Assembly: GCA_023362775.1 (NCBI GenBank)
Contig: JALMGJ010000011.1
Span: forward strand, 21,006,001 to 21,070,000
Direction of reading: 5' to 3'
Length of the DNA stretch: 64,000 bases
Source: Charina bottae
Taxonomy: Eukaryota > Chordata > Lepidosauria > Squamata > Charinaidae
Each line of letters begins with the position of its first letter. Position 1 is the first letter of the stretch. The notes below the pieces were generated by a model. It saw nothing but the letters and a program-made list of their open reading frames with translations. It did not search any database and was not told the origin of the DNA. The position numbers and the translations under genes were made by a program. Positions 29,583 through 42,759 of this stretch are shown here, one piece after another.

Positions 29583-30584
29583 TCCCTCTAGAAAGATTAA
29601 AATATGACTAGTTATAGGCTGAAAGGCTGCACAGACACAAGACAGGCATTGTTGTGTCAGTGCCCATAATGTGGATAACCACATCTTCTTGCAAGGGTAT
29701 ATTCAGAACACTCGAGAGCCCCGCAGAGCATCCCAAAGTCCCAATATAAATTCCATACGTGTTCTGGAGGACAGATACGAGGATACAGTACAGGTCAGGC
29801 TAAAGAAAGTACAGCTTTTCCGAGCAGGAACAATGAGAAATCATGCATCTAAAATTCTCCAGTGACCGTTGGGAAAAATATGCAGATACAAATCAGAACT
29901 CTACTGACAAAGCATCTATCTTCCAAATATGTGGTTAAAATGGGGAAATGTACATGATAAATTCTAGCCACCGTGCACATTCCCGAAACACCGTAAATAA
30001 TAACTTAATTGTACAAACAGACCTGGGTATACTAGCGCGTCAATATGCATAAAGGGATGTTAGAAAATATGGACTATTCACACTTGACTAATAGCAGTGC
30101 CTGTTTTCTAAGTGGAAAATATGCCTATTTGTCAGTGTATGAAAAGTCCTGTTAATCCCCAGCCAACCTGAAGACTTTGCACACCGACTAGACAATGTGC
30201 AAAACCTCCAGTTCAGGTTGTTCATTTATGTATATTCTCCACAATGTCTATTGACTGTGCAGAGTAGCACAGAGTATTTGTGCATGTTTTCCACTCAACT
30301 CACATTAATCATGAGGTATGTACATGTTATTAATTAAAAGGGTATTACTATATTCTTCAGAAATAGATTTGATGAAAACTAACATAAAAATACAGTACTC
30401 GATGGAGAAATAATCACATTGGTAAATATAGCTAAAGGGGTGCTTTAAGGAAAGGCAGATTATCTATACAGATGGGTGCATTTGGATGGTAAATTTGGGA
30501 GAACCATGACAACCCCATGACATTTGGGGTTGTCACCACAGAGTTGGCAGTAACTATATTTGTTTCCCTTCAGTCTCTTTATTC

Positions 30585-30672
30585 TATACCTTATGGGTGT
30601 ATATAAGTTCTTGTACTAGGGTCCCTCCTTGAGAGGGAGATGGGCGGGATATAAATATGATCAATAAATAAA
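30585..30672 (+). repeat. L2/CR1-type LINE 3' tail
   Basis: GTCCCTCCTTGAGAGGGAGA then GGGCGGGATATAAATATGAT and AATAAATAAA. Confidence 0.55.
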
Positions 30673-30679
30673 TGTTAGC

Positions 30680-33600
30680 ATGGCCATAAGAGCATCAAAG
30701 CTTGTAGGCACTAAATCAATGCAACCCAATAAGCTGGCTACAATGGAATCCCTTATTGACTACACCAAACTAGGTATGTTACTAGGCCACTTCTACCCTA
30801 GTCAACATCTTCTCTTAAGGTATGAAAGTAACAATCAGTGGGGAAAACCCCCACAAGTAACAGGGAGAGAGCCGGCAGCTGTCCGCTGGGCACATGGGAC
30901 AATGTGGCCCCTTTCCCTGGTGAGAGAGAAAACTGCTGAGAGTAAAAATCAGCAGCGCCAACAGCAGCTGCCATCCTCCTCCATACAGGTCCCCCCACAA
31001 GAAGTTCTCCAGATGTTAGACTGCAGTTCTGGTCACTCAGGTCACAGCCAGCATAACCATCCTTTAGCACTTCAGGTGGGTCCCATATCGAGGAGGGTGC
31101 CCTCCGACTAGATGACTCACACGACGTTTATACCTGGGAAACTGCTGAAGACTGCTAAGTGTTCCTCAACACTTCGAGATGTGCTGGCCAGTGAGAACTT
31201 GAAATCTGACATCTGGAGGCCCACAGTTTGACAAGGAGTTGCATCAGGTATGGGGGAGGAAGGCTTAAGCTAAACCTATAGCCAATCTTTGCATGATTAT
31301 ACAGGATCACTTGCTTTGATACGCATTGTAGTAGGAGAAACAACTGCACATAAATGGACACCCAGCCTGAATCGAGACACTCTTGATGCTGGAGATACTC
31401 GTGGTAGAAGAAGTAAAGAGTCACACACAGTGAAGAAAGGGGACAATCACTGAAGCAGATAATCAGAGGGCAAAATCAGTCAGAGACCCACACATATGTA
31501 GTCAGAGGAAGGGAGCAAGCCATGTGCATACAGGCAAGGCACAGGCCCACACCGGAGGAGTGATTCGGGCCGAACTAAATGCATAGCCACAAGCACACTT
31601 TGGTACAGCAATCAATAAGGAGACACAGTCAACAATGTCCCTGTTGTAGCAGCCAAGAAGATCACCAACACATTAACAGAGACACGTGTGGAACTGCCTC
31701 AAGGACACACCTATTTCACAAAGACTTGAGCAACATCACAGGTGGACAGCCAGCCTCCATGTATAAAAGCTCACAAATACGTGCTCTCAGGCACTTCACA
31801 CCTAGCAACGTGGAGTCCCAAATGCAAATATTCACAGACATGGAATTGCTCAAAGGTCATAGTCACCATTAGCCTGGGCCAGACCAACGATCCATCTGAG
31901 CCTAGTCTCCAGAATTCAATAAGAGAAACATGGCTTCAGCCCCCGTAGCAATGGAGGCCGCTCTGGGGCTCCATTTCCAGTCCTAGGAGAAAAGGGGTCA
32001 GAAACATATTGGTGACTCACAGCCACTGATTGCTGGTGAGGTTGCACAAAAGATGTACAATGGACTCGACACTGGTGTGCTGCCACTGGGCCTTATCCAA
32101 ACACCCACCTTCAAAAGAAACTAGGCTGAAAGAGTGGTGAGAAAAGAAAGAGCTCACACATCCTTCAGCAAAAGCCAGCATCTCCTTAGGGATTCCCACA
32201 CACACATTCTGAAAACAGTTTCCAGAGGAAATCACAGTGGTAATTATGGCATGATTTTATCTTCTCCCTCACACTTGCAATTTAACAGATGGCTTGCCTC
32301 TGCTACCTAACCTTCTTGACTGATCCCATCCTCCATCACTCCCTTGAACACGTTCTCTCTCTCATTTTTTAAAGACCGTCCCACTGACGGAATCCTGTGA
32401 CAACAGGTTCCACAGGTCATTCATAGGTCGTGTGTGAAGAACGTCTGGCAGCAACAGAATGGATAAAAGAGAATTCTGAACAGTACAAATGTAAACATAC
32501 TGGCCAAGAGAAAGCAGTGTATTTTTATTTGTAAACACCGACAGTACCTTGAAATGTCTCCTTCCCGCCCCCCCATTGGTTCAGCCCCTCTTGATTTACT
32601 GTTCTTCAAGGAATGGCACCTGACCTGTGAGCTCCAAAATCATCACCATCTCCGCTGTCTCCTGCCTAGCTCCATCTTTGCTTCCTCCCTCCATCTTTCA
32701 TCTCTCCATGCTTGGCCTTTTTCCCATTGCTGGGTGTTAAAGAGTTTGAAAAGAGTTGCAGGCAACTCAACGGATGGAGAAGGGCCTAATATCTGAATGA
32801 TTGAGGGAGCCTTTAATAAGACCCACATTCCCACTTTTAATCTCCCATTTTATCCACACACCTTTCCCAGGTATCTTCTAAAGCCAAGAGCTAGGAGGGA
32901 GTCATAAAAGGGACCTGAGCCCGAATCTGGGAAAGCACGGGAAACAGCAAGCATTCCACTGCATCCTGGCACCAACTCACAATGCCTGAGCCTCCCCCCC
33001 CCCCCCCCCCAGAAGCAAGTCCACTGGCCAGCCAGGCCAAGAGCAAGACTGCCATCTCCAATCACCCTTCTGTCCTCTGGAGACAACAGAGCTTACAGAG
33101 AAACTAGCAGGCAAGCTAATCAGAGAGCCGGCCAAGAGATTGGCCATTGTCTGCTTTTCTGGGCAAATGGGTCTGGCTCCAGTATACACAGCTGTTCTGG
33201 GGGGAGGAAGCTCTGGATTCCGAATCAGGAAGTTGGGGAACCCCAACTTCTGTAGGGCATGGGCTTAGAGATGGAGAACCAGCTGGTGCAATCATTGGGG
33301 AAATAGGCAGCTTGAACCAACGGGGTCCCCTGTGTTCTTTCCCACCCTCCCTCAACTTTCTGCATGTTTGTCCTTCTTGCAGAATGGGGGAGAGAAAGGA
33401 AACCCCGACAAATTTCTGTTGCCCCTTAGCCCCTTTTGCTTTGAAGTGCAGCAATGGGATTTCTTTTTCAATGACCGGTAGATAAATCACTCTGCAGCTC
33501 AACATCCGAGCCTTTCCATTCCGTTGACAAATAAACCCCTCCCTTAATTCCCATCCTACCTGTCAACCCCCTTGTTAAGAAGCCAATTTCGACAAACCTC

Positions 33601-35639
33601 CAACCAACCTAATCGTGCACCCCCCCCCCCTTTTGTGGGGAAGAGTTGCGTCTTCAGGAGCCAGTCTGCTGCCTGAAGAGAGGCGGGAAGGAAAACTCCT
33701 AAGCCTTCTTCACATCCTCAAGACACCCAGCTTTAATGTGGGCAGGCTTAGGACTCCTCTCTGTCTTCCAGATCCCAAGACCTGCCATCTTAGCATCCCT
33801 CTGCTATCACTCCTCCTGTGGATGAGAGGTGTGGTCCCTCCCTGTTCAGGGATGGGTGGGAAAAGTCGCCCCAGCTCCGGCTCCACCATCTCACCTTAGC
33901 CAGCTTCTCATCCAGGCATCCTTTCGTTTTGTGGCACCCGCTCCCCGAATCCCTCCAGCAGACCCAAAGGGGGCCGTCGTGGTCTTTTGCGCCTCCAGAC
34001 CCAGCATCAGATGGCATTCTCGGCTGTCTAAGGCCCTGGCATGCGCATGTTGTGTGTGTGTGCGTGCGTGTTTGTGACTGTACGTGTCTTGGAAGCTGGA
34101 CAAAACCCAGCGATACTCTCCTCTTGAGCTATAACTCTCCGATTCCCCAGCCACCCTCCCTTTTGTGAAAGAATCCTGCAGTGGGGAGGATGCTCTGTTA
34201 CTTTAGCCATAACCCCCCCCCCCCCAGATAAGATGCCTGGATCTTATGCCACTTTAACCACTATCGTTACTACCTTCTTGAATAAGCCGGCTCCTTCCTG
34301 CTGCTCCCAGACATCTCTTTCTCACTACCCTTCCTCTTCTGTGCTCGTTCCAGCCCAAGCCCACTAACCATTAGGCGCATCTCTCCTTCTCTAGAACTCA
34401 GACACCCTCCCACCAGATCCCACTCCCGAAGGGCCCAGGGAAACGCTCCCATTTTAAACCTGTCCCTCCCTCCCTCCCCTTGAAGGAGGCCACTTCCACA
34501 CAACAAGAACAAGGAACTGTTTGGGGGGGAAATCAAATGGGCATTTCCCCCCCCCCCCGCCTCCCTTTCTCTCTCTGTAAAGGGGGAAAGGTAGCAGATG
34601 CCCTTCGGTTAAGCTTGCATTTTTTTCTTTCCTTTTCACCAGTACAGATTCCCCTCTCTGCTAAGAAAAGGCAGAGGCTGCAGTGAAGTCTACACACCTC
34701 TGTCTTTCTGATTCTTTTGCAGTTCCACACTGGTCTGGATTGATTCAGAATACAGTAACGAGGTTAAAAAACACACCTTTTTTGGGCATCTCATACTATT
34801 GCAGTCTGGATGATCAATGCCACAAACAAATCACGCGCGAGGGTACACTCTCTCACACGGGAATACCAGAAACGGGGGGGGGACCAAGAAGGGGGGGCAT
34901 AACCCATTCTTTCCCCTGCAAACCCAGCCCCTGGGGGGCAAGTAAGGAGAGGCAGTAATGCGCTTTTAGAAGTCAGAACTCAAACCTTGGCTGGGGGCAT
35001 GTCCGACAGGAAAGGCAGAGGACAAAATTGTGCAATCAGGGGTGGTGTGCGGGGGGGGGGGGGAGAGATGCTTTTCTTTCCAAGGGAGGGAGGGTCTCCT
35101 TCATTTTCCATGAAGGGTCCCCCTCCTTCACCGGCCCCACAAAAAGGAAAGAAGACACCCAAATGAGGCAGAGATGGAGCAGAAGCGCCCCCCCCCCCCC
35201 AAGTAATAAACCTCGGTGCCGCGCTGCGACTCTGTTCAACAGCACCGGGACGTTTGTTGCGGACGGTGGGTTTCAATGTACGAAAAAAGAAAAGAGAGCA
35301 ATTAATTAAATAATTAAATGCGGCTTACCTTTTCATGACAACTCCTGAGAAAAGAATAAACCAGGAAACTGAAGAGGAGCAAAATGTTCTCCGCCTCTGG
35401 AGATACAGAGAGAGAGATGGTCTGTATTTTTCTTTCTTGGTTTTTTTTTTTTGAAATGTAATTTTATTTTTTCCTAGCCTCTCCCCCCACCCACCCACCC
35501 CCCATTTCCTTTTCTCCTGCGGGAAATCAAACAAGCGCTAAATCCAACCAGCCGCGGAACCAGCAGCAAGATCTTCCCCCCTCCTTCCCTTCCAAAATTT
35601 CTTTCCGATCTTTATTCACCGCTCAGGCGCCCCCCCCCT
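30680..35639. other. Non-coding stretch rising in GC content towards the CpG block
   Basis: Numerous mononucleotide C and G runs (for example 32993-33010, 34206-34224, 35050-35064, 35190-35200). No protein family recognised in any frame. Confidence 0.5.
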
Positions 35640-36581
35640 TGCCTTCTCTCCCCCCCCCCTCATCTGTCCCCGTTCAAGGTTGTTGCAGGCTTCCGCGCTA
35701 CACATGTTGCATCCCAAAGTTAAAGCCGAACCTGGCGCCGGAGCGGGCCCGGCGAGGAGGGGCTAAAATAAATAAAGGGGAAAAGCCCCGCTGCCTTCTC
35801 CCCACCCCCGCTTACAAGCTGCCTTTCCCCGGGGCCTCCAGCGGAGAAATCTCTGCATCGCTTACGGATTTGAGTTCATTCCTTATTTATTTATTTATTT
35901 ATTTATGTGTCTCTCAGACCACCCCTCCCTTTCATTCCCCCCCTCCCCGCCTTCCCGGGTCACCTTTCTAAAAACACGCGGCGGTGCAAAAAAAAAAAAA
36001 AAAAAAGAGGGGGGGAGACGAAGGGAGAGAAGCGCACGGGGAGAAGGTGGAGGAGAGGAGGACGGGGCGGGCCTGGGGTGGGCTTGATATATTTTTATTC
36101 CTTTAATGCAGACCAGACCACGTCGCCTGTTCTTTCCCCCGATCTCGCAAGGCGAAGGCAAAGGCGCGCGCGCGCACGCACCGGGGAGGGTCATTAGCAT
36201 TCAACACCCATCCCTGAGCCTCACCACCAGCGCGGCAGAGGCAGGTTGCGAAGCCCGCGCAGCCGAAGGAAACCGCGCCGCAGTCCTGGGCGCTGGAAGG
36301 CGGGGAGGGAGGGATCCGATCCGATCCGATCCCTGCCTTTCCTTGGAACCAGCTCCCCAGGCCGGAGGTGGGAGGCTCGTCCGTGCGCGCGCGCACGCCA
36401 CCGGGCTCCGGCAGGAGCGGGGTCCGGCGTCCTGGGTCTCTCTGCGGGTCTCAGAGGCCGCCGCCGCCGAGCTCAGGGAAAAGAGAGAGCCGAGCCGCTG
36501 CCGGATGGTGAGACTGCGCTCCCGCCGAGAGGGGATCTCTCTCCACCACCAGGGAAGAGAGGGCCAAAAAGCAAATTCACC

Positions 36582-36583
36582 GC

Positions 36584-36610
<27 letters not shown>
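36582..36610 (+). repeat. (GA)n microsatellite in the CpG island
   Basis: About 14 GA units. Confidence 0.92.
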
Positions 36611-36614
<4 letters not shown>

Positions 36615-37679
36615 GAAATCTGACCCCCCCCCAGCTCCCTTGGCTTCAAAAGTCCACCGCCCCTTTCCAAACTCACCCGCGAGAGAAAGGATGGAGTGAA
36701 ACAAACACCCGCCGCCACTTTCCGTTGCATACGGAAATCATGGAGGTCCATGTAAATGTAGCTGCTCAGTGTTTAATATTGCTCAGAAACAAGCAAAACA
36801 GCAACCGGGTTGCAGAGGAGACGGGGCGAGGTGGGGTGGGGTGGATCCTGCCCGCTCTCCTTGGCCGCCATCGACTAAGCAAGGAAGATGGCCCGGCTGT
36901 TTTTGCAACGCACGGGAGGGGACTTTTAAAAAATAGATGGGAGAATGCGTAAAACATCCTGTCCCAAAGGTCAGTGTGATGCACACGGTTGTTGCTCTGT
37001 CTTGGCCTTTGTCTTTGTCATTTCGGCCTTGTAGCACGGGGACGGATGGGAGACCAAGTGGAGTTTTTTTTTAAAAAAGTGGCGGTAGTTATACAGAGAA
37101 AGCGACAGAGGGCGCTGCGCCGCTTCCACCTGGTGCTCTAAATTGACCCCAAAGGGTGGCGTTTGGGAAGAGTTTCAAATAACAGAAAGAACGGGACCGC
37201 TTAACCCATTTTGCGGGTCAGGGCGCAACCAAAGGATCCGAGTTAGTGGAAGTAGGGAAGCAGTGTTCGGATGCGTGTGCACGTACAGCCCAAGATTGGG
37301 ATGGGCTGCAAAATGACAGTAAGGAAAGCACCCGAGCGGCCGCCCGTGAAGCAGTTTTATTACGAATCAGGCAATCAGCCTAATCCGGAGCGCGCCGTTG
37401 AGCTCGCCTGCATCTTCCGCAAAGGTCTTTCCCGGGCTACTCCGGCGTTGCCAGGGCTTGAACCTACACGAGGTCTGTCCCGAGCGAAGACGCACCTCCA
37501 GGGTTAGAGCCCAGTCAACACCTCCCTAACCCCGCCCTTTAGTGCCTGTCCCTGAGCCTGTTCAAGGGATCGAAACCATGGACAGGGAGGAATGAGCAAG
37601 ACCCAGGGCCGTAAAGCCAGGGATGGCGCGACGAACCTACTCAAGAAGAGTAGAGCCCCTGAGCTGCAACACTCCCTCT

Positions 37680-37697
37680 GACCACTAGGTGGCAGCA
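37680..37697 (+). promoter_or_regulatory. CTCF-like motif
   Basis: The run CCACTAGGTGGCAG at 37682-37695 fits the CTCF core consensus well. It lies at the right edge of the CpG block, between the two divergent genes. Binding is not shown by sequence alone. Confidence 0.45.
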
Positions 37698-37869
37698 AAA
37701 CGTCCGAGCCGTCCGGGTCTCTTCGCAGCCGCCTAGTGGCCGCCCGCATTCTAGTACTGGTCGTCGGAAAGGCGGGGCCTCAGCGCCCCAACTGGAGAAA
37801 AACGAAAGAAACGAGGGAAAGAGGGAAGGGACGTCGCCTTGCGGGCAGCTGAGCCCTCGGAGGCGCTGG

Positions 37870-39014
37870 CGGCTTCTCCTGTCCTGCTCTCTTCCTCCTT
37901 CATGCTGCTTGTGAAGGAAGGAGGGAGAGAGAATATCATGCCTGTGTGTGTGTGGGTCTTCTGAGGGGAGGAGGCGTAAGTGCCAGACAGCAAACGGGGA
38001 AGGACTTGGGTGTCTGGGATCAGGCCCTGAAGCAGCAGCAGGGCCTCTGACCCCCCTCTTCCCTTTCTTTTCAGCTCATGGGGTGTGTTTGGGGGGGGGG
38101 TTCTGACTTTTCTCACCAAGGGGGGCATTTGAGAAGTTTGCTTTGGGGTCCAGGTGGCACCACAACCACCCTCCTCCCCCCCCCCAACGCTCCTCCAATC
38201 CTGCAAGGCTTATAAATACCGATTGCAACCGTGAGAGAGAAATGGGAAACACCATGTCATTCCAGTCTGTTTCGGCATCAGTCACACAGGCGAGCGCTCC
38301 GCCACCTTGACTATTTTCCCCTGAAACACAACACTGCTAATGCCAGATCAAACAGATTTTCAGTCTAATCCATCCAGCAGGAATTCTTGTTCCCCCAAGT
38401 CCTTTCACCTTTGATCGGTGAGATTCTGAGGAACGGCATTCTGTCTTAACACACCAAACAGGAGGGGGACGGGATTTATGATGAATGGCCTCTTCTCATC
38501 TCCGCGCGCAAGCTGCAAAAGTCTTCCCCCATACCTTCCCCTGTTAAATGCACCTGCACCCCTCTTGCAATTCAGGGATGCCCAGATCTGCAAGGTGAAT
38601 AGTTGACTGTGGTCTGAACTGAGAATGATGCCGGCTTGGTGGCATGGGGCTAACAAGCAGAATATTAGAAACGTTGGCACGGCTGGAAGTAGCTCTGTGG
38701 GTCTGAAGCACACTTCCAGTTCGTGCAGTCGTTCAGTGCAGGGAAAACATCTTCATATGTTTGGGAGGAGGGTGACAGTTGGAGGGTAGATGTTTTTGCT
38801 CCTTCCAGGAAGTCCCAAACGGTCATTTTATGCTTAACAATTGATCTCCCCCCAAATAAACAAAAATGCACTCTGGAGCATTGTCAGCAATGCAATGCAA
38901 TCCTATTAGGGCTGCCAAAAAGTTTTTGGTATCTCTTTGATGGCCTCGAGTAGTGGTTGGGATTTTTTGTAGCCCAGAGCTGCTCCTGGGAGCAGTTTAT
39001 ATTTACCCCAAAGC
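37870..39014. other. Non-coding stretch right of the CpG block
   Basis: G and C runs near 38090-38100 and 38176-38186. No gene recognised. Confidence 0.5.
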
Positions 39015-39025
39015 ATGCAATCAAA

Positions 39026-39359
39026 GGGGCGTGGTGGCTCAGCGGGTAAGACGCCAGGCTTGTCCATCGGAAGATCGCAAGTTCGGAGGTTCGAATCCCT
39101 AGCCCCGCGTGACGGAGTGAGCTCCCGCACTTGCCCCAGCTCTTGCCAACCTAGCAATTCGAAAACATGCAAATGCAAGTAGATGAATAGGTACCACTTC
39201 GGTGGGAAGGTAACCGTTCCGCATGCATCATGCCGGCCGCATGACCGTGGAAGCGACTTCGGACAACGCTGGCTCTTCGGCTAACAAACGGAGATGAGCA
39301 CCGGCCCCTAGAGTCAGACACGACTGCACAAATGTGCGGAAGGAACCTTTACCTTTTTT
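39026..39359 (+). mobile_element. tRNA-derived SINE (copy 1)
   Basis: A tRNA-like head has an A box (GTGGCTCAGCGGGTAAGACG) and a B box (GGTTCGAATCC), then a shared body and a CCTTTACCTTTTTT tail. An 11-bp target duplication, atgcaatcaaa, lies at 39015-39025 and 39360-39370. Confidence 0.88.
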
Positions 39360-39370
39360 ATGCAATCAAA

Positions 39371-40897
39371 ACCTATTAATTCTGAAATGCTGGCTGGGAA
39401 TTACAGGCCTTGGAGTCCATCACACCTGTCAGGCATCAGATTGTGAATGGCTGTTCCGCAGCATCTGGCTTCCATCAGCCCAGCCCCTGTATCTATCCAC
39501 ATACTGAAATGAAACATTTTCATTTCCAAAAGAGAAAGTGGAACAGTTCTTTATATTATTAAGCGGCCTTTGGCAGGATGGACCAGCTGTTTATACAGGA
39601 CCCTTTGCCTCCTTGGAAGATGTTGCAACTCTGGAATGGAAATGTCCTTTTTCTTACTGATGCTTCTGTCGTCTCCCCCCCCCCCTTCCTTTCCCACACA
39701 GCGTCTGCGACAAACATAAAATTAGAGTTGGGAAGTTTAAAGAGGGCGAATAGAACAGGAGGAGCGTTTTAGCTGAGTCCTTCTAACAGCAGCGGGAAAG
39801 CTGAACAGCTCATAGAAACAAAGAACCCCCTTCTCTATTCATGACGCTCGACTTGTGGCTGGCAGGGAACAAGGGAATGGGGAAGAAAAGGAGAAAAAAT
39901 AGAAACTGGAGAGTGAAAATGGCCAGTGCCAGGATTCCAGCTGCCTTTAATGAGGGAGCGCCATCCCACATTTTAGGGAAAAGGAAAGGGGGCAAATAGA
40001 TTGAGGCGGGGAGGCAGGGCAAGACTCTGCTCCATTCTCTTACAGAGGACCAGAGTGGGTGCCGAAAGCCCTAACTTTCGAACACTTGTGGAAGAGTGGG
40101 GAGGTGACACATGAAAATGCCACATCAGAAGGAGGGAAAAAACCCCACATAAATATTGCAGAAAGGGTCGGCAAATAGGAGCCAGCATGAGAGTTTTATG
40201 TTGGATTTCTACAGTCAGGTGGATTTAGCAGGCAAAATTCATAAATAAGGGACTACATCCTGCTCACATTTGCTCATATATCTTTCCCGGAGATTCTCTA
40301 TAGATGCTCTGCCTCCTCCTGAGGTTATTTCTCCCCACTAGTGTCATCATTTGCACAGGCACCCATTCAGAAAAGGAAGGGATTGTGCCGGCACCATGGG
40401 AAACAATGCCTGGCCCTCGCTGAAATCTGTTACAGTTTATCTTCCATCTTTGTGCCTTCCTCTGTATGCAGAGACTTCCTGCTTTATATGTATGAGTGCT
40501 ACGGGGAGGTTGGAAAGGCTCTAGTAGTTGAGGTGGGGTGATTGCGTGTGTGTGTGTGCGTGCGCGCGCCCTTAGAAGGGCCCACAAGCTTGATTGTGAC
40601 CTTGCAAAGTGAGGGAACTGCCACACTTCTATGCAAGTGAAACATGTGCTTTTTGTGATAAATGTCTACTGACACAGAGGCGATAAAATAAATTCACTCA
40701 TGCAAGCAATCCTCTGAGAAGTAGATATTGATACAGCCCTTGGACATTTCCAGATGCATGTATTCATGACTGAACATGCCCAGTCGGACCAGTCTAGCGC
40801 TCCTATTTCCAAGGATAGCCAAGCCAAGCCAAATGCCAATGGAAGCACCCCCCTTTCTGGTTTGTCACCAACATCTATCTTCTAAAGTGTACTGATT
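39371..40897. other. Non-coding stretch
   Basis: A short (TG/CG)n alternation at 40545-40570 is the only feature seen. Confidence 0.5.
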
Positions 40898-40905
40898 CTC
40901 TATAT

Positions 40906-41207
40906 CAGGGGTGGGGAACCTTTTTTATGCCAAGGGCCATTTTGATATTTATAACATCACTCGAGGGCTGGGGGGCGGGGTTTTCGGGCGGGAGCCAATC
41001 ACGTGGAAGGGGCGGGGTTTGCAGGTGGGAGCCAATCGTGTGGAAGGGGGCAGGGCTTGTGGGCGGGAGCCAATTGCGTGCACTGGGGGGCTGCCATGCC
41101 TGTTGCCATGCCTGCCGCGCCTGCCGCCGCCACGCCGGTACTGCAGGCCAGGCCAATTGCTGTTGCGGGCCTTATACGGCCCACGGGCCGGACGTTGCCC
41201 ACCCCTG
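40906..41207 (+). mobile_element. hAT-like MITE with CAGGGGTGGGG ends, minisatellite interior
   Basis: The left end is CAGGGGTGGGGAACC and the right end GTTGCCCACCCCTG. A perfect duplication, ctctatat, lies at 40898-40905 and 41208-41215. It holds three GC-box/CCAAT units at about 40968-41085, one of them with CACGTG next to CCAAT. Confidence 0.85.
40968..41085 (+). repeat. GC-box/CCAAT minisatellite, 3 units
   Basis: Three units combine GGGCGGGG-like and GGGAGCCAATC sequences. Confidence 0.75.
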
Positions 41208-41792
41208 CTCTATATGAACGTTTCGTCTAGCTCTCATGACTCTTTGCAACTGCTAGAGCTAAATAGTGTTCATTTGCTTTTAATTTTAAATATATATCTA
41301 AGGTACCCCATGTGCTACTGAATTATTTAGAAGTAAAATAAGAGTTTTGTGAAGGTCCTTCCTTTCTCAAACTAACTGCCAGTCAGTTTGGGGTGATCAT
41401 GAGTTCCAGTTTTTGAGAAAGACTGAGAGTAATGTCCTCCTCTCTTCGCTGGATGAGGTTTATAAATCTCTATCACGCCTCCCTGCGCCCTCTTCAAGTC
41501 ATGCTTTTTGTTGTTCCTGTCTTCATTACAACACCCTTAAATTCAAAGGATCAGCTTACTGCTAGATCAAAGATCTACTGCTAAAAACTATTTCCTTGTC
41601 ATGCACAAATGTTCCATGCAGATGTAAGCCTGTCTTATACAAACAGTATTCACCAGATCCATTCACCGGTTTGTCATATGAACATTACAAGAAATATACA
41701 AGCTTATTTCTAGGTTCCTAGGTACATCTAAGGCAAGCAGGAAATGTTTGTACTATATATACTGTATATATGTAAAATTAAATATATGCGAA

Positions 41793-42128
41793 GGGGCGTG
41801 GTGGCTCAGTGGGTCAGGCGCCAGGCTTGTCGATCGGAAGGTCCCAAGTTCAGAGGTTCGAGACCCGAGCGCCGTGTGACGGAGTGATGTCCCGCACTAG
41901 CTCTAGCTCTTGCCCACCTAGCAATTCGAAAGCATGCAAATGCAAGTAGATTAATAGGTACCACTTCAGTGGGATGGTAACAGCGTTCCGCGTGCGTCAT
42001 GCCGGCCACATGACCGTGGAAGCGTCTTTGGACAGTGCTGGCTCTTCGGCTAACAAACGGAGATGAGCACCGGCCTCTAGTTGGACACGACTGCACAAAT
42101 GTGCGGGGGGAACCTTTACCTTTAACCT
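41793..42128 (+). mobile_element. tRNA-derived SINE (copy 2)
   Basis: Same family. The duplication ttaaatatatgc lies at 41778-41789 and 42129-42140. The B box is mutated (GGTTCGAGACC). Confidence 0.85.
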
Positions 42129-42416
42129 TTAAATATATGCATCCCTGAAAATAAGGATTCTAATATACACATACTTTCAAACATAATTGCTAGACACCAT
42201 CAAAACACAAGGATTTAATCTAAGGACTTCTGTGTGCATTTTAAAACCTCCCCCCACCATCTCCCCCTTTTTCCATCTCTCTAGCCACAGTAAGTGAAAG
42301 TGTAGGGACAATGTGTTCTTTGTTGCTGAGGGAACATTTTGTTGCAAAACATGTGCAATATTCTAACTTGGTTCCTCCCTCCATTATCACTCTTAACACA
42401 ATTAAAATGTCTACAC

Positions 42417-42751
42417 CATAGCTTTCCAAACTGTGTGTCGTGACACTTTAGTGTGTCGCGACACAGAGTTTAGTGTGTCGCGACACAACCCAGAAGTGGA
42501 CGTGCATGGTGGCGGCGCGGGCGGCGGCAGTGGTGTGCACGGCGGTGGCGACAGCAGCGGCGCGCCATCAGCGCTTCCGCGTTTTAGTGGAAAACACGAG
42601 GCCACCGCCACCATACACTGCGCTGCCGCCACGCGCCCCCGCACCCCCTGCGCCGCCGCTGTGCGTGCCCCCCCGCCACCGCGCACGCCCCTGCACCACC
42701 ACCACTGCCGCCGTTGGTGTGTCACCAACGGCGGCAGTTTGGAAAGCACTG
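42417..42751 (+). mobile_element. hAT MITE, subfamily A (copy 3)
   Basis: It has the same ends as the copy at 14595 and a perfect duplication, gtctacac, at 42409-42416 and 42752-42759. The interior is CpG-rich with GTGCACGGTGG-type units. Confidence 0.88.
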
Positions 42752-42759
42752 GTCTACAC

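Larger units (their letters stand above)
35640..37870. promoter_or_regulatory. CpG island, candidate GRIN2D promoter and 5' UTR region
   Basis: This block is very rich in G+C and CpG (for example CGCGCGCG runs at 36165-36175 and 36385-36395), far above the surrounding sequence. No convincing protein is encoded on either strand. GRIN2 genes usually have non-coding first exons well upstream of the start codon, and GRIN2D is the only gene pointing away from this block, so it is the best candidate promoter. A minus-strand consensus donor (CGG then gtgagt) lies at 36677/36676. Assignment to GRIN2D is inference. Confidence 0.5.

Noticed and set aside
31579..31948. Two overlapping plus-strand open frames
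   Set aside because: No recognisable domain, no splice context and no codon pattern; chance frames.
35232..35255. REST/RE1-like motif (CAGCACCGGGACG) near the CpG island
   Set aside because: The spacing between half sites is one base short and the second half is incomplete, so it does not meet the RE1 consensus.
36106..36704. Long overlapping open frames on both strands in the CpG island
   Set aside because: High GC content suppresses stop codons. The sequences are low-complexity R/G/P-rich with no family resemblance, and both strands are equally open.
39026..39110. tRNA-like sequence with A and B boxes
   Set aside because: It is the head of a SINE with a body, a tail and an 11-bp target duplication, not a tRNA gene. 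The same applies to the copies at 41793, 52052, 52441 and 54268.
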